Shown here: positions 9,202-17,928 of the stretch, piece after piece | Position numbering within the stretch: position 1 is the stretch's first letter | How the letters are laid out: each line of letters opens with the position of its first letter | Source of the DNA: Corynebacterium crudilactis | GTDB lineage: Bacteria > Actinomycetota > Actinomycetes > Mycobacteriales > Mycobacteriaceae | Assembly: GCF_001643015.1 (NCBI RefSeq) | Contig: NZ_CP015622.1 | Location: 2,307,358-2,371,357, forward strand | Reading direction: 5' to 3' | DNA length: 64,000 nucleotides | Notes under the pieces: model-generated | The model's database searches: none | What the model saw: only the letters and a program-made list of their open reading frames with translations | Told to the model about the DNA's origin: nothing | Made by a program: the position numbers and the translations under genes

Positions 9202-9885
9202 GTGAATACTTCTATGCCTGCGATACCTGAAATCTTTGAAAGTGACCTGTTTCCGGAAATCAGTGGCACCAAAGAATTTCGCGGGCTAACTTATATTTTC
9301 TTTGATCAATTCACACTGCCTACCTCGGAACAATTGGAGCAGGTTCCCGGATGGTCTGTATTTACTTGGGGTTGGTGGAATGCTGAAACCGATTTGGACG
9401 ATGCTGATCTAGAAGAGATCACTTTTGACGGGGACCGTCTATCACAGCTCTCAGAGATATCCTCTGCATCAGCATTGAATACTTTCAGCTTGACGGAGCA
9501 GGGACTTCCCAACGGTGAGCGTGAACCACAGCTCATCGAAAGCGCTGAAATCCTCACGGCAATTTTTGCAGAAGAAGGAACCTGGGGTCTTGTGGCGATC
9601 AGCTGCCCCAACTGGCAAGTTCCAGCAGCATGCGAATGGCTTGGCTGCATGAATATCGCTGAACCACATGAAATGGCACTAGCGCTAAAAGCTTGGCAAA
9701 CAGGTTGGGGTGTTGAAGCACTCGCTTTTGGCGGCGAAGAAGACGATGCCGATCTGCTCTTGCGTATCCCTGATGAGCATGCAGATAATGCAGAGCTGAT
9801 TAATGCCTTTGCGGTAGCTGCTGATCAGGTGAGGACTTTCAAGCATGAGGATCTAGGTCTCTTGGCTAGTCTTTGGTTCGACTAG
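9202..9885 (+). CDS. Conserved hypothetical acidic protein
   Basis: This soluble, acidic, Trp-rich protein of 223-227 residues (GWSVFTWGWWNAETD near residue 50) has no membrane segment or signal peptide, and I recognise no domain. GTG at 9202 and ATG at 9214 are both possible starts; a weak AGAAAG at 9196-9201 fits the ATG better. A -10-like TAGAAT at 9165-9170 would serve as its promoter. It is divergent from the YbjN-domain gene. A hydrophobic core alternating with charged loops suggests a real folded protein. Confidence 0.65.
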   Translation: MNTSMPAIPEIFESDLFPEISGTKEFRGLTYIFFDQFTLPTSEQLEQVPGWSVFTWGWWNAETDLDDADLEEITFDGDRLSQLSEISSASALNTFSLTEQGLPNGEREPQLIESAEILTAIFAEEGTWGLVAISCPNWQVPAACEWLGCMNIAEPHEMALALKAWQTGWGVEALAFGGEEDDADLLLRIPDEHADNAELINAFAVAADQVRTFKHEDLGLLASLWFD

Positions 9886-9959
9886 ATTATCTTTACTAAA
9901 ATTAATGTCCTCCATATGTATCGAGAGACAAAGAGAATATCTTGCCTTAACCTCAAACT

Positions 9960-10460
9960 ATGAGATACCGAGGTTTCATGATTCTTCTTGTCTCCGTTGT
10001 ACTCATCGGGCTCATGATATGGGGAGGATATAACGGCTTTCTTCGAGAGTTCTTCTTATGGGCAGCTCCTTTAGCACCTTTTAGCACTGCTTTTGTAGCT
10101 ATCATCGCTGGAATAATCGCTTGGGAAACCTATAAGCATCGAAGAATCGCTGATAATAGGGCTGAATGGTGGCGTCGCACACAATATGCAATCGACTTGG
10201 TCACTGCTGATGATGATCGAATCGGACGCAATACAGGTCTAGCTTTACTTGCGCTTTTAGCAAAGGATCCAGATCCTACAGACCGTGATCTTAAGTTAAT
10301 TAAAGAAATAACTAACAACTTAATAAATGAAATCTTGTTAAGAGAAGAAAACCAAACAGATAAAGAAGATGAAACTCTTTCGCTGAAACCTTCTAGTGCC
10401 CTAGCAAAAATCTTGTCTATACTGAAACCACGGAAGAAAGTTAGGAGACACACGGTATGA
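9960..10460 (+). CDS. Unknown small membrane protein
   Basis: The 166-residue product has two membrane segments (about residues 5-24 and 32-54). A cytoplasmic helical part contains WWRRTQYAIDLVTADDDRIGRNTGLALLALLA, resembling small membrane proteins of unknown role that occur singly in actinobacterial genomes. The C-terminus is strongly basic (KPRKKVRRHTV). Its stop overlaps the ATG of the next gene by four bases, so the two are translationally coupled. The AT-rich second half (10261-10440) differs from the core genes and hints at recent acquisition. Confidence 0.6.
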   Translation: MRYRGFMILLVSVVLIGLMIWGGYNGFLREFFLWAAPLAPFSTAFVAIIAGIIAWETYKHRRIADNRAEWWRRTQYAIDLVTADDDRIGRNTGLALLALLAKDPDPTDRDLKLIKEITNNLINEILLREENQTDKEDETLSLKPSSALAKILSILKPRKKVRRHTV

Positions 10461-10639
10461 AGCTTAAGCATCCAGTCCCTCAAAAACCGCTGAAGCTGCG
10501 CTCTCGAGATAATCAAATCGTTCATGTGTCTGATCCCCGCGACCGAGCTTTTCTCGAACAAGCTGATGAGCTGATTATAAAGATCGACGAGCTGTTAGAG
10601 GATAGAAAGTCAAAGAAACGCACAAAGTTTTTTAAATAA
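10457..10639 (+). CDS. Small basic protein coupled to the preceding membrane protein
   Basis: A 60-residue protein, MKLKHPVPQKPLKLRSRDNQ..., with a central amphipathic helix (DRAFLEQADELIIKIDELL) and a Lys/Arg-rich end. The ATGA overlap with the preceding stop indicates a two-gene operon. No family is recognised; a partner or regulator of the membrane protein is a reasonable guess only. Confidence 0.5.
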   Translation: MKLKHPVPQKPLKLRSRDNQIVHVSDPRDRAFLEQADELIIKIDELLEDRKSKKRTKFFK

Positions 10640-10675
10640 CAGAGAGTTTCTCGTGAGGAGAGTCTCCCTGATGAT

Positions 10676-12196
10676 TTATATCTGAGTCGGTCCGACGCTC
10701 TTATCGCCGTGTAACCGCTTCAGTACGTTTTCTGCAGAGATCAAACACATCGGAACACCGACTCCAGGGACAGTCGTGGCACCGGCGTAATACAAGCCAT
10801 CTACTTTGCGGGATTTGTTAGATCCTCTGAAAAATGCAGACTGTGCCAAAGTGTGTGAAGGCCCAATTGAGCCGCCACTCCACGAGTTGTAACGATCGGC
10901 GAAATCAGCAGGGCCGATGGTGCGTTGTGCCACGATGCGCTCTTGGAAATCATCAATTCCAGCCCAGCGCCCAATTTGGTCTATCGCTGCAGCTGCAATG
11001 CGCCCGACCAGTTCTGATTCCTCGCCGTAGGCAGAGCCATGTCCGATGGAGGTATCTGCTGGAACGGGAACCAGGATGAAGAGATTCTCGTGCCCGTCTG
11101 GGGCGACATCTGTATCGGTTGCTGAGGTTTTGGAAATGTAGATGGATTCAGAGGCAGGGAAATCGGCGTGGAAGCCCTCGAACACTGTGCGGAAATCATC
11201 ATCCCAGTCGGAAGAAAACAGCAGAGTGTGATGCAGCAGCTCCGGCAATTCCCCCTTCACACCCGCCAATACCAGCACGGTACTTAAGCCCGGTTGTTTG
11301 TGCTGCCAGGTCTTCTCTGGTTTTGTGCGCAGCGCTGCGGGTAAAAGTTGCGTTTCCGTGTGGTGCTGATCAGCGCAGCTAACCACAATATCGGCATCGA
11401 TGAACTCAGATCCCACCTGCACACCGGTGGCGTTTCGGCCATTGGTGGTGATCGCGGTGACGGGAGTGCCGAGGTGAAGGACGGCGTCGTCGATAAGCGA
11501 AATTAAGGCCTTAATGAAGGCGGTGAAACCGCCGCGTGGATAGTGGACGCCCTGGACCAGATCGGTGTGGCTCATAAGGTGATACAGCGCCGGAGTGGTT
11601 GAGGGGTCTGAGGAGAGGAAAACCGCAGGGTAGCTCAGGATTTGGCGGAGTTTTGCATCGCGGAATTGGGCATTGACTTTAACTTTGAGCGAGGTAGATA
11701 AACTCGCTAGAAGTTGTGGCAACAGGCGCAGTACTCCGGGGGAAAGATATGGGATGAAATTGGTAAAATTGGTGTACAAAAAACCATCGACTGCAAGGTT
11801 ATAGACCTTCGTGGCAGAGTCAATATAAGCGCGTAATTTAGCGCCAGCACCAGGTTCACGGGATTCAAAAAGTTCCGCCATGACATCAATATCGGAGATG
11901 ACATCAACGCGTTCATTATGTTCATCAATCACGCGGTACGCAGGCTCTAAAGGCACGAGATCAAGATGCTCCTCAATAGTGGTGCCGCACAGCTGGAAAA
12001 AGTGGGACATCGCATCGGGCATCAAATACCAGCTGGGGCCTGTATCCCAGCGAAAACCGTCCAGTTCAATAGTTCCGGCGCGGCCACCCAACTGCTCATT
12101 TTGCTCAACTAAATGTACCTCATAGCCATCACGCAGGAGCAGCGCGGTGGTGGCAAGGCCGGCAACTCCGCCACCGATAACCACGGCTTTTTTCAT
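10676..12196 (-). CDS. crtI2: Phytoene desaturase-type carotenoid oxidoreductase (CrtI2)
   Basis: This FAD enzyme introduces double bonds into phytoene or a related C40/C50 precursor. The 506-residue protein has the N-terminal dinucleotide-binding motif GGGVAGLATTALLLRDGY, the EQNEQLGGRAG segment and the CrtI-type C-terminal signature YYAGATTVPGVGVPMCLISA. It starts directly at the stop of crtB2 (TAA followed by ATG), so the two are an operon. Corynebacteria have a main crt cluster elsewhere; this is the second set. In C. glutamicum ATCC 13032, as I recall, crtI2 is split into two frames, whereas here the frame is open from end to end. Confidence 0.92.
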   Translation of the reverse strand: MKKAVVIGGGVAGLATTALLLRDGYEVHLVEQNEQLGGRAGTIELDGFRWDTGPSWYLMPDAMSHFFQLCGTTIEEHLDLVPLEPAYRVIDEHNERVDVISDIDVMAELFESREPGAGAKLRAYIDSATKVYNLAVDGFLYTNFTNFIPYLSPGVLRLLPQLLASLSTSLKVKVNAQFRDAKLRQILSYPAVFLSSDPSTTPALYHLMSHTDLVQGVHYPRGGFTAFIKALISLIDDAVLHLGTPVTAITTNGRNATGVQVGSEFIDADIVVSCADQHHTETQLLPAALRTKPEKTWQHKQPGLSTVLVLAGVKGELPELLHHTLLFSSDWDDDFRTVFEGFHADFPASESIYISKTSATDTDVAPDGHENLFILVPVPADTSIGHGSAYGEESELVGRIAAAAIDQIGRWAGIDDFQERIVAQRTIGPADFADRYNSWSGGSIGPSHTLAQSAFFRGSNKSRKVDGLYYAGATTVPGVGVPMCLISAENVLKRLHGDKSVGPTQI

Positions 12197-13072
12197 TTAA
12201 AAAAACACTTCTTTCACCATTGCTTTAGCAGCCAGACCAGCCTTTTTCGCAGGCGATACACTAATGCGCCCAGCTTTGAGTTCTTCCATTGAAGCGGACT
12301 CTAGCCCATTCACCAAACAGTCATAAAGATCCGTCGCAGTGCGCACACCAGCACGTGCGCCCAGGGGAAGCAGCTGGATACTTGCACGCGCGGCGGTGAG
12401 ATCTGAGCGAATATCCGCGATGAGATTTGCTTTGGATTCGTGGGTGAACGCTGGCAGATAGTCGCGGCCTAGGTCTTCATTGTCTTCGGCTAAATCCCTT
12501 AAGAAATTCACCTTTTGGAAAGCCGCACCCAGACGTTTTGCTCCCTGTTCCATGGTGGCGCGTTCTTGTGGCGTTGCGACAGAATCCTGCAAGAAAATGC
12601 TCAAACACATCAGCCCAATAACCTCTGCCGAGCCATAAATGTACTCATCTAGCTGGGTGGGATCATAGGAAGTCTGATAGAGATCACGGCGCATGGACTC
12701 AAAAAAAGCCACAATATGTGCTCGGTTGAACATGCATTTTCGGGCAGTATTGCCGAAAGCGTGAATAATTGGGTCGGTATGAAATGGGGTATCTAGGCTA
12801 CAGAGCACCTGTTGTTCATAGTTATCCAAAATCTCTGCCACTTGAACCGTAGTGCAGCCGGCAGCAGCAGCCGCCCCATCGACCACTTCATCTGCTACTC
12901 GCACCATGCCATACAGCGCCTCGATATCGCGGCGAATCTTCGGCGATAACAGCCTAGATGCCAGCGTGAAACTGGTGGAATAACTAGCGATTACCGTGGC
13001 CGTCGCCTTTGAGCTCATCGCATCAAAAACGCCCAAAAAATCTTGCTGATCAGCCACACTCGCCTCCTTCAC
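12197..13072 (-). CDS. crtB2: Phytoene synthase-type squalene/phytoene synthase (CrtB2)
   Basis: CrtB joins two geranylgeranyl diphosphates head-to-head to make phytoene. The 291-residue product contains both Asp-rich substrate-binding motifs: DEVVD around residue 62 (GMVRVADEVVDG) and DLAEDNEDLGRDYLP around residue 190. The motif YSTSFTLASRLL near residue 31 is also typical. The first codons are ambiguous: the frame starts at ATG 13072 (MKEASVADQQ), but GTG at 13057 (ADQQ...) would also be possible. It is followed without a gap by crtI2. On the minus strand a perfect TATAAT (13227-13222) about 150 bases upstream may be its -10 element. Confidence 0.92.
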   Translation of the reverse strand: MKEASVADQQDFLGVFDAMSSKATATVIASYSTSFTLASRLLSPKIRRDIEALYGMVRVADEVVDGAAAAAGCTTVQVAEILDNYEQQVLCSLDTPFHTDPIIHAFGNTARKCMFNRAHIVAFFESMRRDLYQTSYDPTQLDEYIYGSAEVIGLMCLSIFLQDSVATPQERATMEQGAKRLGAAFQKVNFLRDLAEDNEDLGRDYLPAFTHESKANLIADIRSDLTAARASIQLLPLGARAGVRTATDLYDCLVNGLESASMEELKAGRISVSPAKKAGLAAKAMVKEVFF

Positions 13073-13408
13073 ACAGAAACTTTACCGCGCTAAATCAAGA
13101 AAACCGAAAGAGCTGCTTTTCGACGCCTCCCCCTAGCTTTTTAGCAAGCGCCGCAGCGCTCAAGATTCGAATAATCACGTTGTACAAATAATTTATCTAC
13201 CCAATAATTGACAGCGTATGCATTATAGGGAAATTATCTACCTCCAAGATCCGGCTCTGAAAACTTTTAAGAAACAACAAATATTCCCTGCATTTACGTA
13301 ACTTTCCACCAAATGTAACCAATTTCCCCAATCACCCTTTCCAAAGTTCGTGATCTGAGTTACACTCAAAATCGTACTAATGCATACGTATTCACAAATG
13401 GAGGAAAA
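13073..13408. promoter_or_regulatory. Divergent regulatory region between crtB2 and the catabolic operon
   Basis: No gene is seen in these 336 bases. They hold a TATAAT on the minus strand (13222-13227) for crtB2, a GCTTTTCGACGCCTCCCC word (13115-13132), and several TTAC/GTAA half-dyads (around 13302-13365). A LacI-like dyad TGCATACGTATTCA (13381-13394) lies directly upstream of the plus-strand ribosome-binding site GGAGG at 13400. Confidence 0.6.
13381..13394. promoter_or_regulatory. Candidate LacI-family operator
   Basis: TGCATACGTATTCA is centred on CG and matches itself in reverse complement at six of seven pairs, as LacI/GalR operators do. Its first ten bases (TGCATACGTA) recur exactly at 28434-28443 over the start of the other hisD-like gene. 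The gene for a LacI-type regulator (17929-18912) is part of the same locus. Confidence 0.45.
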
Positions 13409-14719
13409 TTGAAAATACTAAAATCTGGACAAAGTAAATCATTCTCTGACACTAACCAGTCAAGCGTTGCAGAAACCGTCAAAAATGCACTAGATAATGT
13501 ACGCACCTCAGGCGACGAAGCTGTCCGCCAACTCTCAAATCAATTTGATAACTGGAGTCCGGCCGATTTTCGACTAAGCCCAGAACAAATCCAAGACTGC
13601 TTCGACAAAATCGATCCTCAGACATTGGCAGATATTAAATTTGCGCAAGATAATATTTCAAGGTTTGCCACAGAACAGTTAAAGACCCTGCAGCCACTCG
13701 AAGTTGAAAGCCAACCAGGAGTCTTTCTAGGACATCGCCACATTCCAGTTTCCGCGTCCGGCGCGTACATCCCAGGAGGTCGATACCCAATGCTCGCCTC
13801 AGCGCACATGACAATTCTCACAGCAAAAGTTGCAGGCGTAAAACGTGTCGTAGCTTGTACCCCACCAATCAATGGAGAAATCCCCGTAGCCACTGTTGTT
13901 GCAGCAAGTCTTGCCGGAGCCGATGAGATTTACATCCTGGGAGGCGTACAGGCTATCGCTGCCATGTCCATTGGCACAGAGACAATTGCACCCGTAAATA
14001 TGATCGCAGGTCCTGGAAATGCCTTTGTGGCTGAGGCAAAGCGACAAATGTACGGTGAAATCGGTATTGATCTATTCGCAGGACCAACCGAAGTTCTTAT
14101 CGTTGCCGATTCAACGGCTGATCCACTTTTAATCGCAGTGGATCTTCTTTCCCAAGCAGAACATGGCCCTGAATCACCAGCAATCCTCGTTACCACGGAC
14201 GAAAGTGTTGCGAATGCCGTGATGAAGAATATCGAACAAATCTTGCCAAACATGAGCACCGGAGAAGTAGCCAAAAAGGCTTGGGAAGACTTTGGTCAGA
14301 TCATCTTGTGCGAAAGCTCCGAAGAGCTCTGGGCCATTGCAGATGATCTAGCCTCCGAGCATGTACAAATCTTTACCGCGCAGCCTCGTGAAGCCCTAGA
14401 AAAAATGAACAATTACGGGGCATTATTCCTTGGCCAGAACACCTGCGTGGCCTATGGCGACAAAGTAATTGGAACCAACCACGTTCTTCCAACACTAGGA
14501 GCTGCCCGCTATTCCGGTGGCCTATGGGTTGGCAAATTCCTCAAAACCTGCACCTACCAAGAAGTACGAGACCCTATCGCTTCTGGTGAACTAGGACGTG
14601 TTTGTGGACGAGCATCAAGAGCTGAAAATTTTGAAGGACATGGCCGATCTGGCGATATTAGAGCAGCCCGTGCTCTAGGAGATCAATTTGAATGGATCGA
14701 GGAGCTCGCCGATGTCTAA
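13409..14719 (+). CDS. HisD-family zinc-dependent alcohol dehydrogenase, paralogue 1
   Basis: The 436-residue protein belongs to the histidinol dehydrogenase family (two-step, NAD-linked oxidation of a primary alcohol to a carboxylate through an aldehyde). The family's zinc ligands are visible: Gln249 and His252 in SQAEHGPES, Asp in YGDKVIGTNHVLPT, and His in ENFEGHGRSG. The catalytic Glu-His pair is seen in ASEHVQIF. No hisC, hisB or other histidine gene is nearby, and a second paralogue lies at 27128-28438, so a role in histidine synthesis is unlikely. HisD-like enzymes such as HpsN oxidise other polyols. The start is TTG at 13409 with GGAGG just upstream. It heads an operon with the SDR, aldolase and glucosidase genes. 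Confidence 0.85.
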   Translation: MKILKSGQSKSFSDTNQSSVAETVKNALDNVRTSGDEAVRQLSNQFDNWSPADFRLSPEQIQDCFDKIDPQTLADIKFAQDNISRFATEQLKTLQPLEVESQPGVFLGHRHIPVSASGAYIPGGRYPMLASAHMTILTAKVAGVKRVVACTPPINGEIPVATVVAASLAGADEIYILGGVQAIAAMSIGTETIAPVNMIAGPGNAFVAEAKRQMYGEIGIDLFAGPTEVLIVADSTADPLLIAVDLLSQAEHGPESPAILVTTDESVANAVMKNIEQILPNMSTGEVAKKAWEDFGQIILCESSEELWAIADDLASEHVQIFTAQPREALEKMNNYGALFLGQNTCVAYGDKVIGTNHVLPTLGAARYSGGLWVGKFLKTCTYQEVRDPIASGELGRVCGRASRAENFEGHGRSGDIRAARALGDQFEWIEELADV

Positions 14720-15482
14720 GGCTCCATCCGACTTATACCCAGGTGCTGTACTTATCACTGGCGGAGGAAGCGGACTTGGACTTGAGATTGCTAGAACCCT
14801 GGTCCAAGACTCACGTCCTGTCATAATCACTGGTCGAGATGTAAAAAAACTAGAACAGGCAGCTCAAAGTTTAGGCCCACTCTGTACCTACTCAATCTGT
14901 GATGCTTCAGATGAAAAATCCGTGCAACAGTTAGGACAAGACCTTGCTGGAACACCCATTTCGGTCCTAATTAATAATGCTGGTGTCGGAGGTCCAGTTA
15001 AACCTTTGATAGAACTTTCTACCGCAGAATGGGACGAGGTCTTCGATATTAATGTTAAAGGTACGTTCCTCATGTGTAGAGAATTCGCACCACAGATGGT
15101 TAAAAGGAAGAATGGGTTCATTTTAAATGTGGCATCTGTAACCGGAAAACGCCCACTAGAAAACAGAACCCCCTATGCGTCTTCCAAAATGGCTGTATTA
15201 GGGCTAACCACTACGTTGGCCTTTGAACTCAGTAAAGATCAAGTAATGGTTAATTCATTATCCCCGGGGCCAATAGTTTCCGAGAGAATGACCAGAAATT
15301 TTCGCAACGAAGCAGAACTTTCAGGACGAACAGCCACTGAAGTTGAACAAGAATTTGTCTCTCGTGCTGCACTTAAACGAATGGTGACGCTCGAAGAAAC
15401 TGCGCAAGCAGCAGCTGCCCTGTTGTCTATCCCTGGTCTAACAGGTTCAGACTTCGATTTCTCAGGAGGAATGATCGCATGA
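14712..15482 (+). CDS. Short-chain dehydrogenase/reductase
   Basis: The 256-residue protein shows all classical SDR marks: cofactor loop TGGGSGLG, NNAGVGG, catalytic Ser in NVASVTGKRP and the YASSK motif (Tyr-x3-Lys). It probably oxidises or reduces a secondary alcohol or keto group of the pathway intermediate with NAD(P). I chose ATG at 14712 (MSKAPSDLYPG), which overlaps the upstream stop by eight bases and has AGGAG at 14699-14703. Its own stop overlaps the next start (ATGA), so the genes are coupled. Substrate cannot be told from sequence. Confidence 0.88.
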   Translation: MSKAPSDLYPGAVLITGGGSGLGLEIARTLVQDSRPVIITGRDVKKLEQAAQSLGPLCTYSICDASDEKSVQQLGQDLAGTPISVLINNAGVGGPVKPLIELSTAEWDEVFDINVKGTFLMCREFAPQMVKRKNGFILNVASVTGKRPLENRTPYASSKMAVLGLTTTLAFELSKDQVMVNSLSPGPIVSERMTRNFRNEAELSGRTATEVEQEFVSRAALKRMVTLEETAQAAAALLSIPGLTGSDFDFSGGMIA

Positions 15483-16216
15483 TTCTCAATAAATCACTTC
15501 GACAGAAAATTAAAAACGGTCAGCAAGTAACTGGAGTGCTGATTCGAATTCCAAATGAGGAACTCGTAGAAATTGCGGCATGCAGTGGCTTTGATTTCAT
15601 CCTGATAGACGGAGAACACGGAGCAAACGATGCCGTTGCTCTCCGGCAACATATTGCTTCAGCAGCAATATTTGGCGTAGAAACGCTAGTACGAGTTGGC
15701 GCAGGTGATCAAAGTTCGGTACTTAGAGCTACTGATGCAGGAGCCGCCGGCATCGTCATTCCTCATGTCGATTCTGCAGAAGAAGCCGAACAAGCGGTCC
15801 AATGGTCAAAATACAGGCCAACTGGAAATCGAGGATTTGCCTTATACAGTCGCGCAGCATCTTATGGAAAAATTTCAGCCGCGGAACACATAAGACAGAC
15901 CGCTGAATCCATGTTGCTTTTCGTCATGCTCGAATCCCCTACTGCTGCATCGAGATCTGCGGAGATCTTGGGAGTAAACGGGGTGGACGGTTTCATGATC
16001 GGAACATCAGATCTTGGGGCTTCGACCGAACCATCAGATCCAAGCGTTTCAGAATCTGTCCAGACAATTCATAACAATGGTCTTTCCACGGATGCACTTC
16101 GAATGGACATTGTTAATAACTTTGAACAAGCAAAAAACTCTCGAGAAAATGGTGCCAATGTTGTCGTGTACAACACCACCGCAGTCTTGATGGATCTGTT
16201 CAATAAACTCAAATAA
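15479..16216 (+). CDS. HpcH/HpaI-family aldolase
   Basis: The 245-residue protein belongs to the class II metal-dependent aldolases that cleave 2-keto-3-deoxy acids or 4-hydroxy-2-oxo acids to pyruvate plus an aldehyde. The catalytic His lies in LIDGEHGAND, the phosphate/carboxylate-binding Arg in TLVRVGAG, and the metal ligands Glu (MLESPTA) and Asp (GTSDLGAS) are in place. It is translationally coupled to the SDR gene. With a HisD-like dehydrogenase and an SDR before it, it would be the carbon-carbon cleaving step of the pathway. The C-terminal part after residue 195 is divergent, so the substrate may be unusual. Confidence 0.85.
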   Translation: MILNKSLRQKIKNGQQVTGVLIRIPNEELVEIAACSGFDFILIDGEHGANDAVALRQHIASAAIFGVETLVRVGAGDQSSVLRATDAGAAGIVIPHVDSAEEAEQAVQWSKYRPTGNRGFALYSRAASYGKISAAEHIRQTAESMLLFVMLESPTAASRSAEILGVNGVDGFMIGTSDLGASTEPSDPSVSESVQTIHNNGLSTDALRMDIVNNFEQAKNSRENGANVVVYNTTAVLMDLFNKLK

Positions 16217-16238
16217 TTTTGATGAAAAGGCCACTGCT

Positions 16239-17924
16239 ATGAATGCCCACAATAACAAAACACACTGGTGGGAAACTGCCACCATCTACCAAATTTATCC
16301 TCGTTCATTTAATGATTCGAATGATGATGGCATTGGAGACCTCAATGGAATTCGTGAGAGAATCCCCTATCTCAAAAATCTAGGTATAGATGCGGTGTGG
16401 CTTAGTCCCTTTTATAAGAGCCCAGGTGCCGATGCAGGATACGATGTATCCGATTACCTAAGCATCGATAAAGCCGCAGGAGATTTCCCGGAATTCGATG
16501 CTTTAGTATCTGAACTTCACAACAATGATCTCAAAATCATCATTGATATCGTTCCCAATCACTGCTCCATTGAGCATGAGTTGTTTCTTAAAGCTTTAGC
16601 ATCCGCACCTGGATCAGCGGAGCGAGAACTATTCCATTTTCGAGATGGAACTGGCGAAAATGGAGAACTTCCACCAAATAACTGGAAGTCCCATTTCGGA
16701 GGAAATGCCTGGACCCAGATTACAAACCCAAATGGGGAACCAGATCAATGGTATTTACATTTATTTGACCCCGGCCAGCCCGACTTCAACTGGGATAATC
16801 CCGCAGTAGAACAATATTTCCTCGATGTCCTTGAATTCTGGCTAGAACGGGGAGTAGATGGATTCCGAGTCGATGTAGCTCACCTGCTCTCTAAGGATCC
16901 ACTCCTCCCCAATTGGGACGGCCCTGCAAATGGAAAACAACACCCCGACTTCCCCACCCAAGACTCTCCCATGTTTGGTCGAGACGAAGTACACAACATT
17001 TTTAGATCGTGGAGGGAACTTCTCGATAAATACTCCTCTGACACAGGCACTGAAAAAATGATGTGCGGCGAAGTATGTGTTCAGCCTTTAAGCTGGCAGG
17101 CGCAATGGGCTCGCCCCGATGAAATGCATACTGTCTTTAATTTCTCACTACTTGAAATCGGCTTTGACTCTGAAGCATGGGCAACAACTATCAGTAATTC
17201 CCTCGAGGCTTTCAACGCAGTTGGAGCTCCAACAACATGGGTACTAAATAACCACGATGTGGCTAGATCCACAACTCGCCTCGGCTATTCAGAGGGCTAC
17301 CCAAAACCTGGAGATGGCGTCGGACCAGATGATCCACAACCAGATATTGAAAAAGGACTAAGACGAGCATGCGCCGCAGTTTCCACACTCTTCGCGCTTC
17401 CCGGCTCTGTTTATATTTATCAAGGAGAAGAACTAGGACTTCCCGACCACACGACACTTTCCGCACAATTTCGAAACGATCCTACGTATTTTAGAACAGC
17501 AGGAAAACGTATAGGACGAGATGGCTGCCGCATTCCGCTACCGTGGAATTCCACAGAGAAAAACTTTGGCTTCAGCGATGCAGACTCTACATGGCTCCCA
17601 CAACCAGCTGAGTTTGATACCTACTCAGCAAATCTGCAAGAGAGGGATCAAGATTCCACTCTTCAGCTCTACAAACTGTTAATAAAGACTCGCAAGAATC
17701 TAAATCTAGGGTCTTCAACATTGCGCATGATCGATCACAATGTTTCTCCGAGAATCTTGGCTTTTACAATTGGTGAAACCACAGTTGTGATGAATACAGA
17801 TGACAGGCCAATCAATATCTCGGAACTGACACAAGAGAAACAGCTAATTCTTGCATCAATTCCCGAGGCTTTGGTAAATGAGCATTGGCTTGCAGCAGAA
17901 TCAACAGTTTGGCTATCTGTTTAA
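16239..17924 (+). CDS. GH13 alpha-glucosidase
   Basis: The 561-residue cytoplasmic (no signal peptide) glycoside hydrolase has a complete GH13 barrel: region I IVPNH, region II DGFRVDVAH with nucleophile Asp212, region III GEV with acid/base Glu278 and region IV NNHD with Asp340. The stretch GQPDFNWDNPAV resembles the QPDLN signature of oligo-1,6-glucosidase/alpha-glucosidase subfamilies (GH13_23/30 type). It probably releases glucose from an imported alpha-glucoside. It is the last gene of the plus operon, 22 bases after the aldolase. It converges with the lacI gene, with almost no gap and no clear terminator. Confidence 0.9.
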   Translation: MNAHNNKTHWWETATIYQIYPRSFNDSNDDGIGDLNGIRERIPYLKNLGIDAVWLSPFYKSPGADAGYDVSDYLSIDKAAGDFPEFDALVSELHNNDLKIIIDIVPNHCSIEHELFLKALASAPGSAERELFHFRDGTGENGELPPNNWKSHFGGNAWTQITNPNGEPDQWYLHLFDPGQPDFNWDNPAVEQYFLDVLEFWLERGVDGFRVDVAHLLSKDPLLPNWDGPANGKQHPDFPTQDSPMFGRDEVHNIFRSWRELLDKYSSDTGTEKMMCGEVCVQPLSWQAQWARPDEMHTVFNFSLLEIGFDSEAWATTISNSLEAFNAVGAPTTWVLNNHDVARSTTRLGYSEGYPKPGDGVGPDDPQPDIEKGLRRACAAVSTLFALPGSVYIYQGEELGLPDHTTLSAQFRNDPTYFRTAGKRIGRDGCRIPLPWNSTEKNFGFSDADSTWLPQPAEFDTYSANLQERDQDSTLQLYKLLIKTRKNLNLGSSTLRMIDHNVSPRILAFTIGETTVVMNTDDRPINISELTQEKQLILASIPEALVNEHWLAAESTVWLSV

Positions 17925-17928
17925 ATAT

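Noticed and set aside
13409..14719. HisD paralogues as histidine-biosynthesis enzymes
   Set aside because: Two paralogues, no his genes nearby and a catabolic setting with importer and LacI regulator make that role unlikely.
16239..17924. Glucosidase as the orthologue of mycobacterial aglA that lies near glbO
   Set aside because: The gene is in the middle of a different operon with its own regulator, far from glbO in this window.
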